NCBI GenBank assembly: GCA_049964535.1
Contig: JBMFXG010000042.1
Location: 1-15,945 of the forward strand
Source: JAJYZP01 sp049964535
GTDB taxonomy: Bacteria > Actinomycetota > Acidimicrobiia > Acidimicrobiales > Acidimicrobiaceae
DNA: 15,945 nucleotides
Direction of reading: 5' to 3'
Part shown: piece after piece, positions 8,720 through 15,945 of the stretch
Numbering within the stretch: position 1 is the stretch's first letter
Layout: each line of letters starts with the position of its first letter
The notes under the pieces: model-generated
Told to the model about the DNA's origin: nothing
The model's database searches: none
Seen by the model: only the letters and a program-made list of their open reading frames with translations
Made by a program: the position numbers and the translations under genes

Positions 8720-11023
8720 ATGGCTAATCCTGCCGCTTGGTCGAGTGAAGTACTCAGTGTTGAGCCCTTGAAGGGAAAGTTCTGCACGTTCCATCCCGGA
8801 GGCACACTGGCGGTTATCGAAGATGCCTTCCTGTTGGCCGCAGATGCCCACCATGGGCAGTTCCGTCACTCAGGCGAGCCCTACTTCACTCATCCGATAG
8901 CAGTAGCTGAGATCGTCGCCGATCTTGGAGTCGACGAAACGACGATAGCGGCTGCGTTGCTCCACGACGCGGTAGAGGATACATCCGTGAAGCTCTCAGA
9001 TGTCGAAGATCGCTTTGGTCCGGAGGTCGCACAGATCGTCGATGGGGTTACCAAGCTAGACCGGTTGAGCTTTGAGTCCAAGGAGGCACAACAGTCTGCC
9101 ACGATGCGGAAGATGCTGCTCGCCATGGCGAAGGATCCACGAGTTCTCGTGATTAAGTTGGCGGACCGGCTCCATAACATGCGAACTATCTCGGCTCTTG
9201 AACCTTTCAAACAACGTCGTATTGCACAAGAGACGATGGACATCTACGCTCCTCTCGCTCATCGCCTCGGCATTCAGGAGCTGAAGTGGCAGTTGGAGGA
9301 CCTTGCATTCGCTGCCCTGCATCCGCGCCGTTTTGCCGAGATTGAGTTGATGGTGACGATACGTGCTCCCGAGCGTGAGGCGTACCTGAGAGAGGTTATC
9401 GCCCAGGCACGTGATCGTCTCGCACTCGTTGGTATTGAGGCCGAGGTTCGGGGACGGCCGAAGCATCTCTGGTCGATCTACGAAAAGATGGTCGTCAAGG
9501 AGAAGGACTTCTCCTCCATCTACGACATCATTGGAATGCGAATCGTTACCGAGTCTGAGAAGGATTGTTGGGCTGCTTTGGGAGTGATTCACTCCATCTG
9601 GAATCCGGTTCCGGGTCGGTTCAAAGATTACGTTAACGCTCCGAAGTTCAATCTCTATCAATCGCTGCACACGACCGTGATTTTAGGAAGCGGTAATCCA
9701 TTGGAGGTACAGCTGCGAACTCGAGACATGCACCGCCGTGCGGAGTTTGGAGTCGCTGCACACTGGGTCTATAAGGAGGGTGAGTCCGACGGGGAGATGG
9801 CGTGGTTACATCGGATCGTCGATTGGCAGCGAGATACCCCCGACCCTTTGGAGTTTTTGGAGAATCTCAAACTCGATCTCGTGACCGACGAGGTCTATGT
9901 TTTTACACCAAAGGGTCGGGTCCTGACCCTTCCGATCGGCGCAACGCCCCTGGACTTTGCCTATGCCGTGCATACCGAGGTCGGACATCGCTGTATTGGG
10001 GCCAAGGTCAACCAACGACTCGTCCCTCTTGACTCCAAATTGCGATCCGGTGACACGGTGGAGATCTTTACGTCGAAGGTCCAAAGCGCTGGCCCTTCAA
10101 GAGACTGGCTGAAGATCGTCGTCACTCCACGTGCCCGCAATAAGATTCGGCAGTGGTTCTCGAAGGAGCGGCGAGATGAGGCGGTGGAGTCGGGAAAGGA
10201 AGAGTTGCAGAGGGCGCTTCGAAAAGAAGGGTTGTCGACACAGAAGCACCTCTCTGCCACTGGCCTAGCGCAACTTGCAACGCTCTCTGGATTCAACGAC
10301 GGGGAGGGCCTCCTTGCGGGAGTAGGCGAAGGACATCTCAGCGCGAAGTCCGTCGTTGCCAAGCTGCTGCGCGAGGTTTACAAACGTGATGACGACCTTG
10401 AACAACCTATTGTCGCTCTCGCTCCGGCCTCGAGACGTCGATCGCGAAGCGGGCCAGGCATCTACGTTGAAGGTCTCGACGATGTCATGGTTCGACTCTC
10501 GAAGTGCTGCGCGCCGGTCCCTGGCGATGATATCATCGGTTTTATTACTCGAGGGCGGGGCGTTTCTATTCATCGCTCTGACTGCTCCAATGCGCACGCC
10601 CTCTTTAGCTCCGATGTCGAACGAGTGATCGATGTAGAGTGGGATCGAGAGGCAACAGGGAGTTTTGCGACGTCGATCGAACTCCGCTCACTCGATCGTT
10701 CGAGACTCTTGGCGGATGTGACTCGAGTCCTTTCGGAGTATCACGTCAACATCCTCTCGAGCTCGTCGCATGCGGGCAAGGATCGAGTCTCGAGGATGCG
10801 TTTTGAGTTTGAGCTCGCTGATGCCACTCATCTGGAGTCTATTTTGAACTCGTTACGGCAACTCGATGGTGTCTACAGCGCGTATCGGCTACTTCCTCAA
10901 GGCGAGCGTCCAGCGGTCGTCGGTGCTGGAGCGACCGACTTAATCGGCGAGGAGTCTACCCTTGGAGAGTCGGTCGGGTTAGCGAAAGTGTTGGGCAGTT
11001 CGACCGGTGGCGAACGAGCATGA
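8720..11023 (+). CDS. rel: bifunctional (p)ppGpp synthetase/hydrolase (Rel)
   Basis: This is a long RelA/SpoT homologue that makes and degrades (p)ppGpp in the stringent response. The HD hydrolase domain has FTHPIAVAEIV (57-66), LLHDAVEDT (81-88, catalytic His82-Asp83) and LADRLHNM (147-154), all intact, so hydrolysis is expected. The synthetase domain has RPKHLWSIYEKM (246-257), RFKD (300-303) and YQSLHTTV, followed by EVQLRTRDMHRRAEFGVAAHW (329-349). RxKD rather than ExDD marks the bifunctional class. TGS spans about 392-452. A conserved Cys pair, KCCAPVPGDDIIGF (595-608), lies in the CC/zinc-finger region, and an ACT domain spans about 650-722. A ~45-residue low-complexity tail follows. 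Length of 767 is typical. No clear ribosome-binding site precedes the ATG. Confidence 0.96.
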   Translation: MANPAAWSSEVLSVEPLKGKFCTFHPGGTLAVIEDAFLLAADAHHGQFRHSGEPYFTHPIAVAEIVADLGVDETTIAAALLHDAVEDTSVKLSDVEDRFGPEVAQIVDGVTKLDRLSFESKEAQQSATMRKMLLAMAKDPRVLVIKLADRLHNMRTISALEPFKQRRIAQETMDIYAPLAHRLGIQELKWQLEDLAFAALHPRRFAEIELMVTIRAPEREAYLREVIAQARDRLALVGIEAEVRGRPKHLWSIYEKMVVKEKDFSSIYDIIGMRIVTESEKDCWAALGVIHSIWNPVPGRFKDYVNAPKFNLYQSLHTTVILGSGNPLEVQLRTRDMHRRAEFGVAAHWVYKEGESDGEMAWLHRIVDWQRDTPDPLEFLENLKLDLVTDEVYVFTPKGRVLTLPIGATPLDFAYAVHTEVGHRCIGAKVNQRLVPLDSKLRSGDTVEIFTSKVQSAGPSRDWLKIVVTPRARNKIRQWFSKERRDEAVESGKEELQRALRKEGLSTQKHLSATGLAQLATLSGFNDGEGLLAGVGEGHLSAKSVVAKLLREVYKRDDDLEQPIVALAPASRRRSRSGPGIYVEGLDDVMVRLSKCCAPVPGDDIIGFITRGRGVSIHRSDCSNAHALFSSDVERVIDVEWDREATGSFATSIELRSLDRSRLLADVTRVLSEYHVNILSSSSHAGKDRVSRMRFEFELADATHLESILNSLRQLDGVYSAYRLLPQGERPAVVGAGATDLIGEESTLGESVGLAKVLGSSTGGERA

Positions 11024-11051
11024 CGGGTCAGCTCGGCGGTCGCTCCGTTCG
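11011..11051 (+). repeat. inverted repeat spanning the rel stop codon
   Basis: CGAACGAGC (11011-11019) can pair with GCTC-C-GTTCG (11042-11051), nine pairs with one bulged C around a 22-base loop. It straddles the rel stop. There is no T-run after it, so it could be a weak terminator or an mRNA 3' structure, or have no role. Confidence 0.2.
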
Positions 11052-11104
11052 TCTGGAATTGGGGTAGGTTTGGTGACGATTGTGTCTCTGGGGCGGTCTC
11101 GTTG

Positions 11105-11470
11105 GTGACGGCCATGATAGCTATCGGTGTCACCGTTCTCGTGCTGGCGTCGCTGACGGGTGTCGTCGTGTCGCTCATGGTGCTCCGTGAGGCACGAGCA
11201 ACTTTGAATGCTACGCAACGGCTCTTCGACTCCCTCCAACGCGAAACGATCGATCTTGTGAAGGAGTCGACAACGATGCTCGTTGGGACGAGGGAAGAGA
11301 TGGCCCGTGCACAAGACCTCGTTGAGCTCTCTGAGGTACGGTCGCAAGCATATACCTCGGCTTCACGACTCGCACTTCACGCCGTCGCAGCACCGATTAT
11401 TCGCTTTCGTGCGCTTAGGCTGGGGATTCGGCGAGGAGTGGAGCTTTTTCGCTCGCGAAGGAAAGGGTAG
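11105..11470 (+). CDS. DUF948-like small membrane protein
   Basis: A 121-residue protein of unknown function. The N terminus holds one strong hydrophobic segment (IAIGVTVLVLASLTGVVVSLMVL). It is followed by a helical, heptad-like stretch rich in Glu, Arg, Leu and Thr that should form a coiled coil. The C-terminal part, AVAAPIIRFRALRLGIRRG followed by FRSRRKG, is basic. This layout and the position just before a DUF6167-like gene and alaS match the DUF948 proteins of Actinobacteria, by recollection rather than a search. GTG 11105 has GGGGCGG (11090-11096) eight bases upstream; TTG 11102 and ATG 11114 are alternative in-frame starts. The next gene begins seven bases after the stop. Expected location is the cytoplasmic membrane with the coiled coil on one face. 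No enzymatic motif is visible. Confidence 0.7.
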   Translation: MTAMIAIGVTVLVLASLTGVVVSLMVLREARATLNATQRLFDSLQRETIDLVKESTTMLVGTREEMARAQDLVELSEVRSQAYTSASRLALHAVAAPIIRFRALRLGIRRGVELFRSRRKG

Positions 11471-11476
11471 GTCTCG

Positions 11477-11797
11477 GTGTTGTCGCGCATTCGGTGGTTC
11501 TCGCTCGGACTGGGTGTTGGTTCATATCTCGTACTCAAAGGGGAGCGCATGGTCCGCTCGAAGGTAGAGGCTCTCGAACCTTCCAATGTCATCAAAAAGG
11601 GCGGTGAGGCCCTCGTAGGGCTCAGCGATGATCTCGTTGAATCGTTCCTCGGAGGGATCGATACCTGGAGAGGTGAACTGTCTAAAGCGCGAGGTGCAAC
11701 GGTCCTTGAGGGTAGGGCGGAAGAGATTGCCCTGAGACCGAGCGCTCCTCGCAGTGTGGCCACGAAGGTCAAATCTCAGAGGAGGGTGCAACGGTGA
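11477..11797 (+). CDS. DUF6167-like small protein upstream of alaS
   Basis: A 106-residue protein of unknown function. The N terminus (MLSRIRWFSLGLGVGSYLVL) is a short hydrophobic anchor after a few basic residues. It is followed by a predicted amphipathic helix (LEPSNVIKKGGEALVGLSDD) and a Glu/Arg-rich tail ending in KVKSQRRVQR. The WF-x-G-x-G-x-G start and the LxPxxVxxKxxxA pattern resemble the DUF6167 proteins that sit between DUF948 and alaS in Streptomyces; this is memory-based. The GTG start at 11477 has AAAGGG nine bases upstream. The stop TGA overlaps the GTG of alaS (GTGA), so translation is coupled. Probably membrane-associated, perhaps working with the preceding protein. Confidence 0.65.
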   Translation: MLSRIRWFSLGLGVGSYLVLKGERMVRSKVEALEPSNVIKKGGEALVGLSDDLVESFLGGIDTWRGELSKARGATVLEGRAEEIALRPSAPRSVATKVKSQRRVQR

Positions 11798-14367
11798 ACG
11801 CAGACGAACTCCGACGAGAGTTCACTCGTTTCTTTGTTGATCGGGGCCATATGGTCATCCCTTCGGCCTCTCTCATACCTCACGACTCCACGGTGCTTTT
11901 CACAGTGGCGGGGATGGTTCCATTTAAGCCTTACTTCTTGGGTGAGGAACGGCCACCGAGTGCACGTGCCACGTCTATCCAAAAGTGCATGCGTGCTGGA
12001 GGGAAGCATAATGATCTCGATCAGATCGGCCAGACCTCCCGTCATATGACCTTCTTCGAGATGCTTGGAAACTTCTCGTTTGGGGACTACTTCAAGGACT
12101 TGGCCATACCCTTTGCGTGGTCGCTCGTCACCGAAGTCTTGGGCTTTGATCCGTCTCAGTTGTGGGTGACAGTGCATACCAGCGACGATGAAGCGGAACG
12201 ACTGTGGCGAGATGTTGTTGGAGTGCGACCGGAGCGAATTCAGCGCCTTGAAGCGGATAACTGGTGGCAGATGGCAGACACTGGGCCTTGTGGTCCGTCC
12301 TCTGAGATCTTCATTGATCGTGGTCCCAGTTTCGGTGCCGATGGGGGACCGGCCCACGGTGGAGACGATCGCTTCATTGAGATCTGGAATCTCGTCTTTA
12401 TGCAGTACCTTCGCGCAAGTGATGGCACACTCTCACAACTTCCGAAGCCCTGTATCGATACTGGTGCGGGTCTTGAACGCATACTTTCGATCGTGCAAGG
12501 GAAAGACTCTGTTTTTGAGTCTGACCTTCTCCTTCCTATTCTCGATGCGGCGAGTTCTGTGACCGGCGTTCGCTATGGTCGAGATGAGGTGAGCGACGTC
12601 GGACTTCGCATCCTCGCTGATCACGCTCGTGCAACGAGCTTCCTCGTGGCTGACGGTGTCTTCCCGACAAACGAGGGTCGCGGTTATGTCTTACGGCGGA
12701 TCATTCGCCGCATGGTGGTTCGTGCCCATCTCCTCGGTGCTCGTGGCAATATCGCACAACCGTTGATCTCGAAGGTGATTGAAGTCATGGGTGATCACTA
12801 TCGTGAGCTTCCCCAGAATCGCGACATGATCTCTTCCGTGGTCGAACGAGAAGAGGCGCTCTTCCGTGATCGACTGACGGTCGGCTTCCAGCTCTTCGAA
12901 GATCAGATCCAAGAGCACAAGATCTCTGGTGACGTTGCTTTTCGGCTTCACGATACCTACGGATTTCCGATAGAGCTGACGCAAGAGATTGCGCTCGACC
13001 GTGGAGTAGAGGTCGATCGGCAAGGTTTCGACCAAGAGATGGAGCGAGCGCGAGCGCTCTCTCGATCCGCAGGTCTCAAAGGTGCTGATGACGCCGGACT
13101 TAAAGAGCGGGTGATCGAGATAGCGGAGCGCTATGGACGATCGAACTTTGTCGGCTACGAACGCTTAGAAGACAGTGGACGACTACTGGCGCTCGTCGCC
13201 GACGACGATGGTGCGATGATCGCCTTTTTCGACCAGACACCCTTTTATCCGGAGGGAGGAGGCCAGGTGGGAGACCGAGGCGAGCTGCTCTCCGATGCTG
13301 GCCGTGCGCTGGTTGTTGATACGACCGCTCCCTTGCCCGGGCTGATCGGTCATCGAATCGAGATGATTGAAGGAAGCTTTGAGCCCGGTCAGAGCGTGAA
13401 GATGGTCGTGGATCATCAAGCTCGAGCGGCGACCCGGAGGAATCATACCGGTACCCACCTCGTGCATGCAGCGCTTCGGACCGTCCTAGGTGAGCACGTC
13501 GCACAGCAAGGTTCGCTTGTTGCCCCGGATCGGCTTCGATTCGACTACTCCCACTTTGCGCCGTTGACGAAGGAGGAGCAGCGTCGAGTTGAGGCGCTCG
13601 TCAACGAAGATATTCTCTCCAACGCTGAGGTCGTAGTCGAAGAGATGGATCGTGAGGTAGCGCTGAACTCTGGAGCGATCGCATTTTTCGGTGATCGTTA
13701 CGGCGAGAGAGTCCGTGTCGTCCGTGCCGGGTCTCGGTCGGTGGAGCTCTGTGGCGGTACGCACGTTCACAATCTCGGCGCTCTCGGGCTCTTCCGAATC
13801 ATCTCCGACACCTCAATTGGCTCCAACACTCGGCGTCTCGAGGCGGTCACCGGTGAGCGAGCACTTCGGAGCGTTTGGGATCAAGAGGATCTCGTCGAAG
13901 CGGTGAGTGCTGCGGTACGTTCTACCCCGGTGGAGCTGCTTCTTAAGGTCGAGGCGCTCGTCGAGCGCGAACGGAGCGTGGGCGTAGATCTTCGTGCGAT
14001 GACCTCAAAGTTCTTGGCTCGAGTCGCAGTGGACCTCGTGCAGAGTGCTAGCGACGGTGTAGTGGTTGCGCGCTACGATGAACTCTCGCTCGAAGAGCTT
14101 CGCGAGCTAGCGGCGATCGTTCGATCCCACGGGCCATCGATTGTGAGCCTTGGAGGTATTGGTCGTGATGGCCGCGTCGCTCTGGTGGCGTCGGTTGCTA
14201 ACGATTCCGGCGTGACAGCGTCGGATCTTCTGCGCAATGGTGCAGCTCTTATTGGGGGCGGCGTGGGTCGTCAGGTCGACTTTGCTATGACCGGTGGTAG
14301 GTACCCGGATCAGCTCGATCCTGCCTTAGACGCGATCTCGTCGTATCTGCGGAGCAATATTAGCTAA
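11794..14367 (+). CDS. alaS: alanyl-tRNA synthetase
   Basis: AlaRS attaches alanine to tRNA-Ala and removes mischarged Ser or Gly. The class-II catalytic core occupies about residues 1-250, with SIQKCMRAGGKHNDL (61-75), QTSRHMTFFEMLGNFSFGDYF (80-100) and IDTGAGLERI (221-230). The tRNA-recognition region follows, to about 450. The editing domain carries the zinc ligands His551 and His555 in HTGTH (many relatives have HTATH), plus Cys653 and His657 in CGGTH. The C-Ala domain ends with GGGVGRQVDFAMTGG (821-835), the glycine-rich motif of the family in a slightly altered form. Length of 857 is normal. GTG 11794 has a strong AGGAGG at 11780-11785 and overlaps the previous stop. ruvX starts at the base after its TAA. 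Confidence 0.97.
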   Translation: MNADELRREFTRFFVDRGHMVIPSASLIPHDSTVLFTVAGMVPFKPYFLGEERPPSARATSIQKCMRAGGKHNDLDQIGQTSRHMTFFEMLGNFSFGDYFKDLAIPFAWSLVTEVLGFDPSQLWVTVHTSDDEAERLWRDVVGVRPERIQRLEADNWWQMADTGPCGPSSEIFIDRGPSFGADGGPAHGGDDRFIEIWNLVFMQYLRASDGTLSQLPKPCIDTGAGLERILSIVQGKDSVFESDLLLPILDAASSVTGVRYGRDEVSDVGLRILADHARATSFLVADGVFPTNEGRGYVLRRIIRRMVVRAHLLGARGNIAQPLISKVIEVMGDHYRELPQNRDMISSVVEREEALFRDRLTVGFQLFEDQIQEHKISGDVAFRLHDTYGFPIELTQEIALDRGVEVDRQGFDQEMERARALSRSAGLKGADDAGLKERVIEIAERYGRSNFVGYERLEDSGRLLALVADDDGAMIAFFDQTPFYPEGGGQVGDRGELLSDAGRALVVDTTAPLPGLIGHRIEMIEGSFEPGQSVKMVVDHQARAATRRNHTGTHLVHAALRTVLGEHVAQQGSLVAPDRLRFDYSHFAPLTKEEQRRVEALVNEDILSNAEVVVEEMDREVALNSGAIAFFGDRYGERVRVVRAGSRSVELCGGTHVHNLGALGLFRIISDTSIGSNTRRLEAVTGERALRSVWDQEDLVEAVSAAVRSTPVELLLKVEALVERERSVGVDLRAMTSKFLARVAVDLVQSASDGVVVARYDELSLEELRELAAIVRSHGPSIVSLGGIGRDGRVALVASVANDSGVTASDLLRNGAALIGGGVGRQVDFAMTGGRYPDQLDPALDAISSYLRSNIS

Positions 14368-14841
14368 GTGCGCGCGGTCGGATTGGATATCGGTACTCGT
14401 CGAATCGGGGTGGCGCTCGTATCTCGAAGCTCGCTGCTTGCGGTGCCGAGTGAGATTCTGCAGCGGTGCGATGATTGGTCGAAGGATGTGGAGATGATCG
14501 TTCGTGCGATCGAGGAGCGAGAGGCCGAGGCGGTCGTCATCGGTCTTCCTCTCTCGCACGGGGGTCTCGCCACGCTGCAGAGTGAACGGATCCTCTCCGA
14601 GGCACATAAGCTTGCCGAAGTCGTGACACTACCTATCTATCTTGCCGACGAACGCTATAGCTCGGTCAGTGTTGCGAGAGTTCGAGCCTCGCTGGGTGTG
14701 AGTCAACGTCGTATGCGAGGTACGCTCGATGACGAGGCTGCGGCGGTCATCCTTCAGGGGTGGATCGATGCAGGAGGAGCGAGCACACATCGACCTCTTC
14801 AAGTTGCACAGCACGGAGGTGATGACGGTCAGTCCAGATGA
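14368..14841 (+). CDS. ruvX: RuvX/YqgF family RNase H-fold nuclease
   Basis: YqgF/RuvX proteins have an RNase H-like fold and have been linked to pre-16S rRNA 5' maturation and, by fold, to Holliday-junction resolvases. The first strand, VGLDIGTRRIGVALV, carries the catalytic Asp7. VVIGLPLSHGG (57-66) is the conserved second motif, where many relatives read GLPxxxdG. The third, LADERYSSV (92-100), supplies Glu95, and LDDEAAAVILQGW (120-132) supplies the last acidic residue. Length of 157 is typical. GTG 14368 abuts the alaS stop, so reinitiation is likely, and the 3' end overlaps the start of mltG. The alaS-ruvX-mltG order is widespread in Gram-positive bacteria. All four acidic positions are present. 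Confidence 0.93.
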   Translation: MRAVGLDIGTRRIGVALVSRSSLLAVPSEILQRCDDWSKDVEMIVRAIEEREAEAVVIGLPLSHGGLATLQSERILSEAHKLAEVVTLPIYLADERYSSVSVARVRASLGVSQRRMRGTLDDEAAAVILQGWIDAGGASTHRPLQVAQHGGDDGQSR

Positions 14842-15945
14842 AGGCGTGGATAGTCACGACGAAACTATCTTGAATACTCCACCGGTTTCGAGTGACTCAG
14901 CTGTGACCGAGGTTTCGCAGGACACTCAAGCAGATGGCGTTGGTCTCGGCTACCCTGTCTCCTCGGAGTCTGAAGAGGCTCGAGAGCTTGTGGTGCAAGA
15001 ACCTGAGGTCGTGGTATCAGTGCGCCGCGGGTCAGACGATTTGAGCTTGGCAAGCGCGAGCACGTTCGGTGGTGTTGACCAACACGGGCGCACGAGAGTG
15101 ACGCCGGGACGCTGGCTTGCTCGGGGATTGATCGTAGTGGTCTTGATCGTGGCGGTCGTGGTTTCGATCCTTGGACTCCGGTTCTATCACGACGCGTCTG
15201 GCTCCTCCGGAGGGAAGGAGGTGACGGTCTTCGTGCGACCTGGATCAACGCTCTCTGACCTGGCGAACGTGTTGGCCTCTCGAGCTGTGGTGGGCTCAGC
15301 ATTCGATTTTAAGCTCTATCTGCACCTCCATCATGCACCAATCCTCGAGCCGGGGATCTACTACCTCGTCACACACGAAGCATTCTCTAAAATTATTGCC
15401 AGTGTTGCACAGGGTCCGGTCTCGGTGCGTCTCACGGTGCTTCCTGGCTCGACGCTTACCACCATTGCCGCTCAAGTTGCACGCTTACACGGCCACTCCG
15501 CTCAGGCCTTTCTTGCAGCTGCACAGCCTTCAGCCTTCTACTCACCGTATTTTGTTAACGCTAGGCCACGAAATCTTGAGGGGCTGTTGTACCCTGATAC
15601 CTACTTTATCGATCCGCTCGAGAGCGATCATCAGATCATTAAGACGATGCTCGATCGTCTCGCTCAGATCGCAAGCTCCCTTGGACTTCACCCAACAGGG
15701 AGCTACCATGGCCTCTCTCCGTATCAGATTCTGATAGGGGCCTCCATCGTCCAGCGAGAGGCGAATCTGCCCTCCGATATGGCAAAGGTGGCTCGTGTGA
15801 TCTTGAATCGACTCGCTGCTGGGATGCCGCTACAGATGGACTCCACGGTGCGATACGCTACCGGGAACTACGGTGGGCCAATTACTACGACACAGCTTGG
15901 GAGTACATCACCGTATAACACCTATGTCCATCTCGGACTTCCTCC
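14822..15945 (+). CDS. mltG: endolytic murein transglycosylase MltG (3' end outside window)
   Basis: MltG cleaves nascent glycan strands in the membrane outer face and ends their elongation. About 374 residues are present and the frame runs off the window. Residues 1-97 are hydrophilic and acidic, presumably cytoplasmic. A single membrane segment spans about 102-120 (GLIVVVLIVAVVVSILGL). Then comes a LysM-like region (VFVRPGSTLSDLANVLASR; LPGSTLTTIAAQVARLHG), then LEGLLYPDTYFIDP. The catalytic motif ASIVQREA has Glu313, followed by VARVILNRLAAGMPLQMDSTVRYA, the family signature. ATG 14822 overlaps ruvX by 20 bases but has its GGAGG only a few bases away. An in-frame ATG at 14768, with AGGGGTGG before it, would add 18 residues and a 74-base overlap. 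The function is firm, the start is not. Confidence 0.93.
   Translation, partial: MTVSPDEGVDSHDETILNTPPVSSDSAVTEVSQDTQADGVGLGYPVSSESEEARELVVQEPEVVVSVRRGSDDLSLASASTFGGVDQHGRTRVTPGRWLARGLIVVVLIVAVVVSILGLRFYHDASGSSGGKEVTVFVRPGSTLSDLANVLASRAVVGSAFDFKLYLHLHHAPILEPGIYYLVTHEAFSKIIASVAQGPVSVRLTVLPGSTLTTIAAQVARLHGHSAQAFLAAAQPSAFYSPYFVNARPRNLEGLLYPDTYFIDPLESDHQIIKTMLDRLAQIASSLGLHPTGSYHGLSPYQILIGASIVQREANLPSDMAKVARVILNRLAAGMPLQMDSTVRYATGNYGGPITTTQLGSTSPYNTYVHLGLP

Noticed and set aside
14865..15302. 145-codon antisense frame opposite mltG
   Set aside because: The + strand frame continues as a clear MltG with membrane segment and catalytic motif; the antisense frame is a by-product.

Overview
The window reads as a chromosomal core-gene segment of an actinobacterium. 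Base composition looks to be in the mid-50s % G+C by eye (not counted). GTG and TTG starts are common and codons such as GTC, CTC, GAT and TCG are frequent. The small membrane-protein pair just before alaS (a DUF948-like protein, then a DUF6167-like protein) is an arrangement I associate with Actinobacteria. My best guess is an acidophilic member of Acidimicrobiia (Acidimicrobium/Ferrimicrobium/Acidithrix type), but this is inference from gene order and protein style, not from a marker gene. All supported genes are on the + strand.

Region 1 (1-623) is the C-terminal 60% of RuvB, cut by the window edge. Region 2 (624-3081) interrupts what is usually a tight ruvB-queA-tgt-yajC-secD-secF cluster. 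It holds one class-III PLP aminotransferase (AGXT2-like). A 296-bp upstream leader contains two clear inverted-repeat structures and a candidate promoter. An 854-bp stretch downstream holds no recognisable gene. Region 3 (3115-8660) is the queuosine pair queA-tgt, translationally coupled, followed by yajC, secD and secF, the accessory complex of the Sec translocase. Region 4 (8720-11023) is a full-length bifunctional (p)ppGpp synthetase/hydrolase of the Rel type. Region 5 (11105 to the end) is a tightly packed operon: DUF948-like protein, DUF6167-like protein, alaS, ruvX and the start of mltG, with overlapping or abutting stops and starts.

Together the genes cover Holliday-junction processing (RuvB, and distantly RuvX/YqgF), tRNA modification and charging (QueA, Tgt, AlaRS), protein export (YajC/SecD/SecF), stringent response (Rel) and peptidoglycan glycan-strand termination (MltG). 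This is housekeeping sequence, and I see no CRISPR array, phage, transposase, tRNA or rRNA. The parts that deserve a second look are the 2.4-kb insertion between ruvB and queA (structured aminotransferase leader plus an unexplained 854-bp gap), the long acidic cytoplasmic tails on YajC and SecF, and a marked excess of the palindrome CGATCG across the window.
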